NCBI RefSeq assembly: GCF_018383905.1
Contig: NZ_JAGYWA010000013.1
Coordinates: 1 to 52,381 of the forward strand
Reading direction: 5' to 3'
Origin: Flavobacterium branchiicola
Lineage (GTDB): Bacteria > Bacteroidota > Bacteroidia > Flavobacteriales > Flavobacteriaceae
Length of the DNA: 52,381 bases
Part shown: one piece after another, positions 31,199 to 39,688 of the stretch
How the letters are laid out: each line of letters starts with the position of its first letter
Numbering within the stretch: the stretch's first letter is position 1
The notes under the pieces: generated by a model
The model's input: only the letters and a program-made list of their open reading frames with translations
Told to the model about the DNA's origin: nothing
Database searches by the model: none
Program-made: the position numbers and the translations under genes

Positions 31199-32725
31199 AT
31201 GCAGGCAGAAATCAAAAAAGTAGAATTAAGAAATTTAGAATTTGTCGATTATAAGCAGTTGAAAAATTCAATGGTTGAATCTTATCCTGAAATGGCAGAT
31301 TCGTATTGGAGATCGGCAGACATAAAAAAACTTCTTTCGGTATTTCCCGAAGGACAATTAGTAATATTAGTTGATGGTGCCGTTGTTGGCTCCGCATTAT
31401 CGCTTATTGTCGATGAGAAATTAGTAGACAAAAGACACAATTACAAACAAATTATTGGCGATTATAGTTTCTCGACTCATAACCCAAATGGTGAAATCTT
31501 ATACGGAATTGATGTATTCATTCACCCAAACTATCGTGGCTTGCGTTTAGGCCGACGTCTTTATGATGCCCGAAAAGAACTTTGCGAACAGCTTAATTTA
31601 AAAGCTATTGTATTTGCAGGGAGAATTCCGAATTACAATCAGTTTTCTAAAAAATTTACTCCTAAAGTTTATATTGAAAAGGTAAAAGACAAAGAATTAT
31701 ACGATCCTGTATTGTCTTTTCAGTTAAGCAACGATTTTCACGTACTCAGAATTATCAAAAATTATCTTGAAGGCGACGAAGAATCTAAAGAATTTGCTGT
31801 TTTATTAGAATGGAACAATATTTATTATGAAGAAAATCCAAAACTGATTAATCTTGAAAAAAGTGTTATTCGTTTAGGATTAATTCAATGGCAGATGCGC
31901 CAGCTTAATAATCTTGACGCTTTATTTGAGCAAGCCGAATTTTTTATCGATGTCGTTTCGGGCTACGGAAGTGATTTCGCATTGTTTCCCGAACTTTTCA
32001 TCGCTCCGTTAATGGCCGATTTTAATCATTTATCAGAAGCCGAAGCTATTCGTGAACTTGCCAGATATTCTGAACCAATCAGAAAGCGTTTTCAGGAATT
32101 CTCTATTTCATACAATATCAATATAATCACAGGAAGTATGCCGTATATGGAAAACGGTAATTTATACAATGTTGGTTTTTTATGCAAAAGAGACGGAACT
32201 TCAGAAATGTATACCAAAATTCATATTACTCCCAACGAGGTTGTTCACTGGGGAATGAAAGGCGGATCGCAATTTAAAACCTTTGATACTGATTGTGGTA
32301 AAATTGGAATTTTAATCTGTTACGATGTTGAGTTTCCGGAGCTTCCGAGACTTCTGGCAGATGAAGGTATGAATATTCTGTTTGTCCCATTCTTAACTGA
32401 TACCCAAAATGGTTATACCCGAGTAAAACACTGTTCGCAGGCACGTGCCATCGAAAATGAATGTTATGTAGCCATAGCAGGTTGTGTGGGCAATTTACCA
32501 AAAGTGAACAATATGGATATTCAATATGCACAGGCCTCTGTATTTACACCGTCTGATTTTGCTTTTCCAAGTAACGGAATTAAAGCCGAAGCTACTCCAA
32601 ATACTGAAATGACATTAATTGTTGATGTGGATTTAAACTTATTAAAAGAACTTCATGAACACGGAAGTGTAAAAACATTAAAAGACAGAAGGACAGATTT
32701 ATATGAAATAAAAAAGATAGAATAA
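31199..32725 (+). CDS. GNAT acetyltransferase fused to carbon-nitrogen hydrolase (nitrilase superfamily)
   Basis: The 508-residue protein joins two enzymes. Residues about 1-190 are a GNAT N-acetyltransferase with the acetyl-CoA loop NYRGLRLGRRLYDARKEL (111-128). Residues about 222-500 are a nitrilase-type amidase with a complete triad: E265 (FPELF), K340 (YTKIH) and C374 (LICYDVE). The first half would acetylate an amine and the second would cut or transfer an amide or nitrile bond on a related compound. I recognise this fusion as a conserved flavobacterial arrangement of unknown substrate. It has a strong promoter, and its stop overlaps the next start. Confidence 0.88.
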   Translation: MQAEIKKVELRNLEFVDYKQLKNSMVESYPEMADSYWRSADIKKLLSVFPEGQLVILVDGAVVGSALSLIVDEKLVDKRHNYKQIIGDYSFSTHNPNGEILYGIDVFIHPNYRGLRLGRRLYDARKELCEQLNLKAIVFAGRIPNYNQFSKKFTPKVYIEKVKDKELYDPVLSFQLSNDFHVLRIIKNYLEGDEESKEFAVLLEWNNIYYEENPKLINLEKSVIRLGLIQWQMRQLNNLDALFEQAEFFIDVVSGYGSDFALFPELFIAPLMADFNHLSEAEAIRELARYSEPIRKRFQEFSISYNINIITGSMPYMENGNLYNVGFLCKRDGTSEMYTKIHITPNEVVHWGMKGGSQFKTFDTDCGKIGILICYDVEFPELPRLLADEGMNILFVPFLTDTQNGYTRVKHCSQARAIENECYVAIAGCVGNLPKVNNMDIQYAQASVFTPSDFAFPSNGIKAEATPNTEMTLIVDVDLNLLKELHEHGSVKTLKDRRTDLYEIKKIE

Positions 32726-33072
32726 TGAAGACATGCCTCGAATGTTCTGAAAAAATTGTCGGCAGAGAAGACAAGAAATTTTGTTCTGATAGTTGCCGAA
32801 ATGCCTACAACAATAAAATAAACAAGGATAGCACTAATTTCATGCGAAATGTAAACAATAAGTTACGAAAAAATTACCGTATTTTGTCGGAATTAAATGT
32901 TGAAGGAAAATCAAAAGCAACACGCGATAAAATGATTAATAAAGGTTTTGATTTTGATTTCTTTACCAATATCTTGCAGACCAAAACAGGCAATACCTAC
33001 TATTTCCTGTATGACCAAGGATATCGCTCTTTGGACAATGATTATTTTATGCTTGTTAAAAAAGAAATATAG
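32725..33072 (+). CDS. Zinc-ribbon protein
   Basis: The 115-residue protein begins MKTCLECSEKIVGREDKKFC. Four cysteines (CLEC then CSDSC) form one zinc knuckle of the DUF2116-like type, followed by a basic helical stretch (NAYNNKINKDSTNFMRN and VNNKLRKNYRILSELNVEGK). It has no catalytic residues and is probably a nucleic-acid or protein-interaction module. Its start codon overlaps the end of the GNAT-nitrilase gene by one base (ATAATG), which argues that the two are co-translated. The M28 peptidase gene starts 12 bases later. Confidence 0.8.
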   Translation: MKTCLECSEKIVGREDKKFCSDSCRNAYNNKINKDSTNFMRNVNNKLRKNYRILSELNVEGKSKATRDKMINKGFDFDFFTNILQTKTGNTYYFLYDQGYRSLDNDYFMLVKKEI

Positions 33073-33083
33073 TACAGTTTGTC

Positions 33084-35474
33084 ATGAAAAAAAACCCCAC
33101 CTCAATTCTAGGCTTTCTTTGTGTTTTAGCAATTTTGGGCATTATATATGCCACAATGATGCCACAATACGTTTCGAGAGAAGAAGAAGCTCTTGCTGAA
33201 TTCTCTACCGAACGAGCCTTAAATCAGGTTGAAATTATTGCACAAAAACCCCATTATGTAGGTACAATAAATCATGAACTAGTTGCTAATTATTTAAAAC
33301 TGGAGTTAAACAGAATTGGTTTAGAAACCAGTGTTCAGGAAGGATTTACACTTAATGATAAAGGTCTATTAGTAAAATCTAAAAATATTCTCGCCCGAAT
33401 TAAGGGTACAAACAATACAAAGGCACTTTTATTACTTTCTCATTACGACAGTGCGCCACATTCTTTCTCCAAAGGTGCAAGCGACGATGCTTCCGGAGTT
33501 GCTACAATTCTAGAAGGTATTCGTGCTTTTTTATACTCCAAACAACCTCAGAAAAATGACATCATTATTCTATTTTCTGATGCAGAAGAGTTAGGTTTAA
33601 ACGGAGCTGCTTTATTCGTCAACAAACATCCTTGGGCAAAAGATGTCGGTTTGGTTCTTAACTTTGAAGCCAGAGGTTCTAACGGCCCAAGTTATATGCT
33701 AATGGAAACCAACAAAGGAAATCAGGCACTTGTAAAGGAATTTGCAAATGCTAAAACATCTTATCCCGTTTCAAACTCGTTGATGTACAGTATTTATAAA
33801 ATGCTTCCAAACGATACTGATTTAACGGTTTTTAGAGAGCAAGGTAATATTCAGGGATTCAATTTTGCTTTTATTGATGGACATTTTAATTACCATACCC
33901 AACAAGACGATGTTCAGCATTTAAATAAAATGACACTAGCGCATCAGGGAACTTACTTGATGCCTTTATTAAAATATTTTTCGAATGTTGATTTAAATGC
34001 AACTAATTCAACAGAAGACGAAGTGTATTTTACGGTTCCTTTCTCCTTCATTAATTATCCTTTTTCATGGGTTATGCCGATGACCTTAATTGCTTTAGGA
34101 TTATTAATTATCTTTATTTTTATCGGAAAAGCCAAACATATGGTCAACTTTAGAGACATATTTAAAGGCTTTGTTCCTCTTTTGGGCGCTATAATTATTT
34201 CCGGTTTAGTTACTTTTCTTGGATGGAAAATCGTTTTGCAGATTTACCCTCAATATTCAGATTTATTAAACGGCTTCACATACAACGGTCACGCTTATAT
34301 TGGCGCATTTGTTACTTTAAGTATCGCTATTTGTTTTGCATTCTATCATCATTTTTCTGAAACAAAAGTAACAATGAACCATTTTGTAGCTCCGTTACTA
34401 CTTTGGATCATTATCAATGCATTTATTGCGAATAATTTGACTGGTGCAGGTTTCCTGATTATTCCGGTTTATTTTGGAGTTATTTTATTCGGAATCTATG
34501 TGCTTACGCAGCACAATAGCATGGTTTTAAACTTATTGTTCGCTATTCCGGCTTTGGCAATCGTGGCTCCTTTTATTGTCATGTTTCCTGTAGGTTTAGG
34601 ATTAAAAATTCTTTACGGAAGTGCAGTATTAACGGTTTTACTATTTGGTTTAATACTTCCTGTTTTTGGATCTTTCATAAAAAAAGGAATCTGGACAATG
34701 TTCTTTTTTGCGATTTCAATTGCATTTTTTATCTACGCCGGATATAATTCAGGTTATGAGCATGGCAAAGCAAAATCAAATAGCTTATTGTATGTTTATA
34801 ATGCCAATACCAATTCGGCAGTCTGGACAACTTATGATGTTAATCTGGACGACTGGACAAAATCATATTTAGGAGAAAAAAATCAGAAAGCGGTAGGTTT
34901 AAATAGTCTTCCAATTGCCAGCAAATACAATTCTGGCTTTACTTACAGTGCGATCGCTCCGGTTGTTGATGTTCCAAAACCAACTATTGCGTTCTTAAAA
35001 GACAGTGTTGTTGGAAATAACAGATATTTAAAAATCAAAATAACGCCAAATCGTAAAGTAAACCGTTACGACATTTTCGCCAATCCAAAAATGACTTTTT
35101 ACAACTTTAAGGCAAATGGTGTTTCCGCTTCGGGCGCAAAAACAAATCGTCTGGAACATGACGGAATGAAAATTCTATGCTATTATGTTGTAGGGAATGA
35201 ACCTCTTGTCATGGACTTTTACATCAATAAGTCGTCTATTTTTGATATGGATTTACTAGAAAGTTCATTTGATTTAATGACGAATCCGTTACTTAAAGTA
35301 AAACCAAGAAGTGACTGGATGATGCCAACTCCATTTGTTTTAAACGATGCTGTTGTAATTCAGCAAAAAATAAAAAGATATGTCGCTCCTGTTGCACCAA
35401 TCGTAACTGCACCAGTAAAAGACAGTCTGACAATCGTAAAAGACAGTTTAAAACCAGCCCTAAAAACAGAATAA
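33084..35474 (+). CDS. Membrane-anchored M28 family zinc aminopeptidase
   Basis: The 796-residue protein has an N-terminal transmembrane anchor (about 8-24), an M28 peptidase domain (about 40-310) and a multi-helix membrane domain (about 330-570) with a beta-rich C-terminal region. The two-zinc site is complete: H120, D134, E168 (base), E169, E195 and H271. M28 enzymes release N-terminal residues from peptides. This layout (one peptidase domain plus many membrane helices) is like a membrane-embedded Fxna-type protein. It is the fourth gene in the tightly spaced run from 31.2 kb. Confidence 0.88.
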   Translation: MKKNPTSILGFLCVLAILGIIYATMMPQYVSREEEALAEFSTERALNQVEIIAQKPHYVGTINHELVANYLKLELNRIGLETSVQEGFTLNDKGLLVKSKNILARIKGTNNTKALLLLSHYDSAPHSFSKGASDDASGVATILEGIRAFLYSKQPQKNDIIILFSDAEELGLNGAALFVNKHPWAKDVGLVLNFEARGSNGPSYMLMETNKGNQALVKEFANAKTSYPVSNSLMYSIYKMLPNDTDLTVFREQGNIQGFNFAFIDGHFNYHTQQDDVQHLNKMTLAHQGTYLMPLLKYFSNVDLNATNSTEDEVYFTVPFSFINYPFSWVMPMTLIALGLLIIFIFIGKAKHMVNFRDIFKGFVPLLGAIIISGLVTFLGWKIVLQIYPQYSDLLNGFTYNGHAYIGAFVTLSIAICFAFYHHFSETKVTMNHFVAPLLLWIIINAFIANNLTGAGFLIIPVYFGVILFGIYVLTQHNSMVLNLLFAIPALAIVAPFIVMFPVGLGLKILYGSAVLTVLLFGLILPVFGSFIKKGIWTMFFFAISIAFFIYAGYNSGYEHGKAKSNSLLYVYNANTNSAVWTTYDVNLDDWTKSYLGEKNQKAVGLNSLPIASKYNSGFTYSAIAPVVDVPKPTIAFLKDSVVGNNRYLKIKITPNRKVNRYDIFANPKMTFYNFKANGVSASGAKTNRLEHDGMKILCYYVVGNEPLVMDFYINKSSIFDMDLLESSFDLMTNPLLKVKPRSDWMMPTPFVLNDAVVIQQKIKRYVAPVAPIVTAPVKDSLTIVKDSLKPALKTE

Positions 35475-35495
35475 AACGCATTCAATAATTTAACC

Positions 35496-36365
35496 ATGAA
35501 AAAGAATTTCCTGCTTTTTGTCACATTAATAAGTTTTTCGACTATTAAAGCACAGACTATAGAAGACAAAATAGCTATAAAAGCATGCGATTGTTTGCAA
35601 AAAAGTGCAAAGGTTACCGAAACTATTTTTAGAGATTGCTTAACAAATTCAATGTCTGAAACCATACTTGCAGAAAAAGATCCTAAAGTAAGAGAATCTA
35701 TTAATACGGTTGACGGCATTAAAAGCATGATTATAAGAGCGACTGAAGTGGTCATAAAAAAATGTCCACAACTAGTTCCTGACAAACCAGAAGATAAAAC
35801 GGCTGTTTTTTATGCTGATTCCAAAAATCCAAAAGCACAAAATTTTTACGCCTCTGCAAAAGACTTCATGCGCAACAAAAACTACAAGCAGGCTATAGAA
35901 AGTTTGCTGTTGTCCTTAAATGAAGACCCAAATTTTGTACTCGCACTTGATGATATTGCGGTTTGCTACAGACAATTGGATGATTATGATAATGCTATCA
36001 AATATTATAAAAAATCACTTGCTGTATTTCCCGAAGGTAATCTTGCTTTGATGAATATTGGCGTTGTTTATTCTTTAAAGTCTGATTTTAATACCGCAAT
36101 CGAATATTACGAAAAACTGATCAAATTTGAACCGGAAAATGCTGAAGGCTACTTTGGTGCCGGAAAAAATTATTTCCTTCTAAATAATGACGAAATGGCT
36201 CTGGATAATATTTTCCTGGCTCATATTATCTACAGTAATGAAAATTCAGAATATTCTAAAGATTCTGAACAGCTTCTTGGGGCTATTTACCAAAAAATGA
36301 AATCTGAAAATAAAGAAGATCTATTCAAAAAAATTGCAGCTAAAAACAATGTTAAAATTGAATAA
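35496..36365 (+). CDS. Secreted TPR-repeat protein
   Basis: The 289-residue protein has a signal peptide (MKKNFLLFVTLISFSTIKAQ). The mature N-terminal part (about 20-105) is helical with conserved cysteines (ACDCLQKSAKV, then IFRDCL). From about 120 onward there are three to four TPR units (QNFYASAKDFMRNKNYKQAI, YRQLDDYDNAIKYYKKSLAV, and MNIGVVYSLKSDFNTAIEYY). It is likely a periplasmic scaffold. It follows the M28 gene by 21 bases and precedes the SRPBCC gene by 2 bases, so all may share a transcript. Confidence 0.82.
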   Translation: MKKNFLLFVTLISFSTIKAQTIEDKIAIKACDCLQKSAKVTETIFRDCLTNSMSETILAEKDPKVRESINTVDGIKSMIIRATEVVIKKCPQLVPDKPEDKTAVFYADSKNPKAQNFYASAKDFMRNKNYKQAIESLLLSLNEDPNFVLALDDIAVCYRQLDDYDNAIKYYKKSLAVFPEGNLALMNIGVVYSLKSDFNTAIEYYEKLIKFEPENAEGYFGAGKNYFLLNNDEMALDNIFLAHIIYSNENSEYSKDSEQLLGAIYQKMKSENKEDLFKKIAAKNNVKIE

Positions 36366-36367
36366 GT

Positions 36368-36787
36368 ATGGCAACAAATATTTCTGTTATAATACTGAAT
36401 GCTCCGGCTGAAAAAGTCTGGAATGTTTTAACTCAGCCAGAAATTGTCAAACAATGGCAATACGGAAGCGATTTAATTACCGACTGGAAAGTGGGAAATG
36501 AAATTCGATTTAGAAATGAATGGGAAGGACAGGTTTTTGAGCAATGGGGAACCGTTTTAGAAGTCATTCCAAATCAAAAAATCAAATATTCTCTATTTTT
36601 TCCAAGACCGGAACTGGAAGACAAGCCGGAGAATTATTTCATTATGAGTTATATTCTAACAGAAGAAAATCAGAAAACAAAACTCGAAATTATTCAGGAA
36701 GATAATCGTCCCGGTGCCGTTCAGGAAAAACCTCAGGGTGAAGAAAATCCGATTCTTCAAGGTTTGAAAGCCTTGATCGAATCTTAG
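36368..36787 (+). CDS. SRPBCC/AHSA1-like domain protein
   Basis: The 139-residue protein is a single START/Bet-v1-like domain. It opens with ISVIILNAPAEKVWNVLTQP and contains WKVGNEIRFRNEWEGQ. It ends with a helix-rich tail (QGLKALIES). The helix-grip fold encloses a hydrophobic cavity used to bind lipids or other hydrophobic molecules. It has no signal peptide. Ligand and pathway are unknown. A bidirectional terminator separates it from the convergent rhodanese gene. Confidence 0.85.
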   Translation: MATNISVIILNAPAEKVWNVLTQPEIVKQWQYGSDLITDWKVGNEIRFRNEWEGQVFEQWGTVLEVIPNQKIKYSLFFPRPELEDKPENYFIMSYILTEENQKTKLEIIQEDNRPGAVQEKPQGEENPILQGLKALIES

Positions 36788-36805
36788 CGATTATAAAAAA
36801 TAAGC

Positions 36806-36843
36806 AAAGACAAACTTTTCGATCAAAGTTTGTCTTTTTTTTT
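36806..36843. terminator. Bidirectional terminator between convergent genes
   Basis: AAGACAAACTTT (36807-36818) and AAAGTTTGTCTT (36825-36836) pair perfectly around a 6-base loop, with A-runs before and T-runs after. It serves the + SRPBCC gene and the - rhodanese gene. Confidence 0.85.
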
Positions 36844-37237
36844 AACAGGCACATTCAATTTTGAGTCCTGTCTTTTCTCCTTTTGTTCCTTCGGTTGCAT
36901 AACCATCAAACTTCCACCATTCAATTCCTCCTATTAATTCTTTTACTTTAAATCCGAGTTTTGTCATATTCAAAGCGCCTTTAGTTGATGCATTACAACC
37001 AATTCCATCGCAATAGGTAACATACAAAACATCACGATCCAGATGTTGCGTGGTTTCTAAATTCATTTCACGATGCGGAATATTTATAGCATTCGGAATA
37101 TGTTCCGCTTCAAAGCCAAAAGCCTTTCTGGCATCAAGCGCAATCACTTTTTCACCATTATTTAAGGCATCAAACAAATCTGAAGGATCCATTTCAAAAG
37201 CTAACTTGTTTTCATAATGTTTAATTTGTGCTTCCAT
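36842..37237 (-). CDS. Rhodanese-like sulfurtransferase
   Basis: From MEAQIKHYENKL at 37237 the 131-residue protein is a single rhodanese domain. The upstream frame (to 37294) is rejected because a MetR-like operator sits there. The active-site loop is CDGIGC with C76 as persulfide carrier, and the rest of the domain is present (VIALDARKAFGFEAEHIPNA; IGGIEWWKFDGY). A second cysteine (C81) sits four residues beyond. Rhodaneses move sulfane sulfur between thiols. The gene is divergent from a MetR-like LysR regulator, so it is probably under its control. Confidence 0.88.
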   Translation of the reverse strand: MEAQIKHYENKLAFEMDPSDLFDALNNGEKVIALDARKAFGFEAEHIPNAINIPHREMNLETTQHLDRDVLYVTYCDGIGCNASTKGALNMTKLGFKVKELIGGIEWWKFDGYATEGTKGEKTGLKIECAC

Positions 37238-37281
37238 TTTAATTTTGTTTTTAAGGTTTTGTTTCTCCAAAAGTATCATGA

Positions 37282-37296
37282 TTATAACTCTCATAA
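37282..37296. promoter_or_regulatory. Candidate LysR/MetR operator
   Basis: TTATAACTCTCATAA is a dyad TTAT-N7-ATAA, containing the T-N11-A core that LysR-family regulators bind. It lies 45 bases upstream of the rhodanese start and 90 bases before the LysR gene, between the two divergent genes. Confidence 0.4.
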
Positions 37297-37386
37297 AAAC
37301 GAAAAGAATTCATGTTCAGCATTACTTTTTTTCATACAAAACCCAATGTAAAATTTTGTTACTTTGTGTATTAATCTAGATAAGAA

Positions 37387-38289
37387 ATGGAAATACGCCA
37401 CTTAAAATTGATCAAAGCGATTGTTGAAGAAGGAAGCATTACCAAAGCAATCGACAAACTTCACCTTACCCAATCGGCTTTAAGCCATCAGCTCAAAGAA
37501 GCAGAATATCAATTAGGCACGGCCATTTTTTTAAGAACCAACAAAAAACTGGTGCTCACAAAAGCCGGTGAAAAAATATATAATCTTGCCAACGAAATTA
37601 TAAGCAAACTGGCAGAAACTGAAGCTCAGATCAAACAAATGGTTTTTGGTGAATATGGCGAAATCCGAATAAGTACTGAATGTTTCTCCAGTTATCACTG
37701 GCTTCCGTCTGTTTTAAAGCAATTTCATCTCCTTTACCCCAATGTCGAATTAAAAATTGTTGCCGAAGCGACTCATATTCCGCTGCAAAAAATTCTGGAA
37801 AACACCATCGACATTGCCATTATAAGTGATCAGATTAAAGATAATAATATAAAATACATCGAACTTTTTCAGGATGAAGTAGTAATGGTTGTTTCTGAAA
37901 ATCATGCCTGGACTGATAAAAAGTATGTAGTTGCTGAAGATTTCATCAATGAGCATTTGATTATTCATTCATTACCACTAGAAACAGTTACCATACATCA
38001 GTTTCTTTTGGCTCCGGCAAAAATCTCTCCGAGAAAAATAACACCAATGCCATTAACAGAAGCTTCTCTGGAAATGGTTAAAGCTGATATGGGTGTCATG
38101 TCGATGGCAAAATGGGCACTTCTGCCCCATTTAAAAACCAGTCCGATTAAAGCCATCAAAGTTGGAAAAAATGGTTTGAAAAGAAAACACTTCATCGCCG
38201 TAAGGGCAAATGAGAATTATCCGGACTATTTTCAACATTTTATTCATTTTTTACAAAACGAAATTAACCTGCAATGGAATATTCAATAA
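37387..38289 (+). CDS. LysR-family regulator, MetR-like
   Basis: The 300-residue protein has an N-terminal winged helix-turn-helix (about 1-60: HLKLIKAIVEEGSITKAIDK, then LHLTQSALSHQLKEAEYQLG) and a type 2 periplasmic-binding-like effector domain (about 90-295). By memory the sequence resembles MetR, the homocysteine-responsive activator of methionine genes, in the LTQSALSHQ and ECFSSYHWLPSVLKQF segments. Together with the divergent rhodanese gene this suggests a sulfur-related regulon. The GNAT gene start overlaps the end of this gene by 16 bases. Confidence 0.85.
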   Translation: MEIRHLKLIKAIVEEGSITKAIDKLHLTQSALSHQLKEAEYQLGTAIFLRTNKKLVLTKAGEKIYNLANEIISKLAETEAQIKQMVFGEYGEIRISTECFSSYHWLPSVLKQFHLLYPNVELKIVAEATHIPLQKILENTIDIAIISDQIKDNNIKYIELFQDEVVMVVSENHAWTDKKYVVAEDFINEHLIIHSLPLETVTIHQFLLAPAKISPRKITPMPLTEASLEMVKADMGVMSMAKWALLPHLKTSPIKAIKVGKNGLKRKHFIAVRANENYPDYFQHFIHFLQNEINLQWNIQ

Positions 38290-38723
38290 GAAACTGTGAA
38301 ATTAACGACCTTTCTAAATTGGTCATTTTATGTCAAAAACATGCCGAATTTGAACGTGCCGAATATTCATCAGAAGGAAAAGAAGAAACTTTAAAAAATG
38401 CTTTATTCTGTGAAAATCCAAAATTGTTCTGTCTCGTTGTAGCCACAAAAGAAACCATTATTGGGTATGCCTCATATACTTTTGATTTTTCGACCTGGGA
38501 TGCTGCCTCTTTTATGTACATGGATTGTTTGTTTCTTGAAGAAAAAGCCCGCAATTACGGAATTGGCGAATTACTAATTGAAAAATTAAAAGAAATTGGA
38601 ACTCAGAACAATTGCGTTAATCTGCAATGGCAAACACCAGAATTTAACGAACGAGCCATTAAATTCTACAATAGAATTGGCGCAAAAGGAAAAGACAAAG
38701 TTCGATTTACTTTAACTTTGTAA
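38274..38723 (+). CDS. GNAT family N-acetyltransferase
   Basis: The 149-residue protein has the GNAT fold: N-terminal INDLSKLVILCQKHAEFERA, the mid strand LVVATKETIIGYASYTF, and an acetyl-CoA-binding segment EKARNYGIGELLIEKLKEIG (the R/Q-x-x-G-x-G/A pattern, here NYGIGE). C-terminal VNLQWQTPEFNERAIKFYNR is the usual NxxAxxFY helix that contacts CoA. The acceptor is unknown. It overlaps the LysR gene by 16 bases and probably shares its transcript. Confidence 0.85.
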   Translation: MEYSIRNCEINDLSKLVILCQKHAEFERAEYSSEGKEETLKNALFCENPKLFCLVVATKETIIGYASYTFDFSTWDAASFMYMDCLFLEEKARNYGIGELLIEKLKEIGTQNNCVNLQWQTPEFNERAIKFYNRIGAKGKDKVRFTLTL

Positions 38724-38800
38724 AAAATTAATCTCGCAAAATCGAAATGACAAACGTTGCGTCTTAGCGACTTTGCGAGATTAATACATAAAATAAAAAA

Positions 38801-39616
38801 ATGAAACAAATAAGCATATTAGGCTGTGGCTGGCTCGGATTACCTTTGGCAAAAAAGCTAATTGAGAAAGGAAATTCAGTTAACGGATCAACAACCTCAG
38901 AAAACAAACTTTCTGTTTTAAAAGATTCACGAATAAATCCGTTTTTAATAACTGTCGAAAGTGATAGTGTTTCTGAAAACATCAATGCTTTTTTAGCTGA
39001 AAGTGAAATCTTAATTATAGATATTCCGCCCAAATTACGAACTGTAGATCCTAATTCTGACCAAAAAGTTTTTGTCAAAAAAATCCAAAATCTAATTCCT
39101 TTTATAGAAAAATCGTCTGTAAAGAAAGTGCTGTTTGTAAGTTCAACATCGGTTTATGGCGATGATAATACTGTTATTACAGAAAAAACGTCTCCAAATC
39201 CAGAAACAGAAAGCGGTAAACAATTATTTATGGCCGAAAATCATCTTCGTGAAAATCAAAATTTTGAAACTACAATTTTACGTTTCGGAGGATTAATTGG
39301 AGAAGATCGTCATCCTGTTAAACACCTTACCGGAAAAGAAAATATCGAAAACCCGGATGCACCCGTTAATTTAATTCACCAAAACGATTGTATTCTGATC
39401 ATTGAAGAAATCATAAATCAGTCCATTTGGAATGAAGTTTTCAACGCCGTTGCACCTTTTCACCCAACAAGAGAGGAGTATTATACCCAAAAAGCGATTG
39501 AAAAGAATTTGCCTAAACCGAAATTCAGTTCTGAAAAATCAAACATTAAAAAAATCATTTCAAGCGAGAAAATTGAAAGTATTTTAAATTATAAATTTGG
39601 ATTGGAGGATTATTAA
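38801..39616 (+). CDS. NAD(P)-dependent epimerase/dehydratase-like protein (YeeZ type)
   Basis: The 271-residue protein begins KQISILGCGWLGLPLAKKLI, with the nucleotide-binding GxGWLG motif at 8-13. The middle holds VLFVSSTSVYGDDN (an SSTSVYG motif of extended SDR enzymes), and the end carries VFNAVAPFHPTREEYYTQKA. The SDR active-site Y is present in SVYG and a lysine lies further on. The family includes YeeZ-like proteins of unknown substrate. No sugar-nucleotide pathway genes are near it, so the reaction cannot be named. Confidence 0.85.
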   Translation: MKQISILGCGWLGLPLAKKLIEKGNSVNGSTTSENKLSVLKDSRINPFLITVESDSVSENINAFLAESEILIIDIPPKLRTVDPNSDQKVFVKKIQNLIPFIEKSSVKKVLFVSSTSVYGDDNTVITEKTSPNPETESGKQLFMAENHLRENQNFETTILRFGGLIGEDRHPVKHLTGKENIENPDAPVNLIHQNDCILIIEEIINQSIWNEVFNAVAPFHPTREEYYTQKAIEKNLPKPKFSSEKSNIKKIISSEKIESILNYKFGLEDY

Positions 39617-39688
39617 AACTTACAATCCCATAGATTTTAAAATAAAAAACACTATTTTTCCTTCAGCAAAAAACATTTGTTTTTCCAC

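Noticed and set aside
37238..37294. N-terminal extension of the rhodanese
   Set aside because: It overlaps the likely LysR operator and is not part of the domain. The ATG at 37237 fits better.
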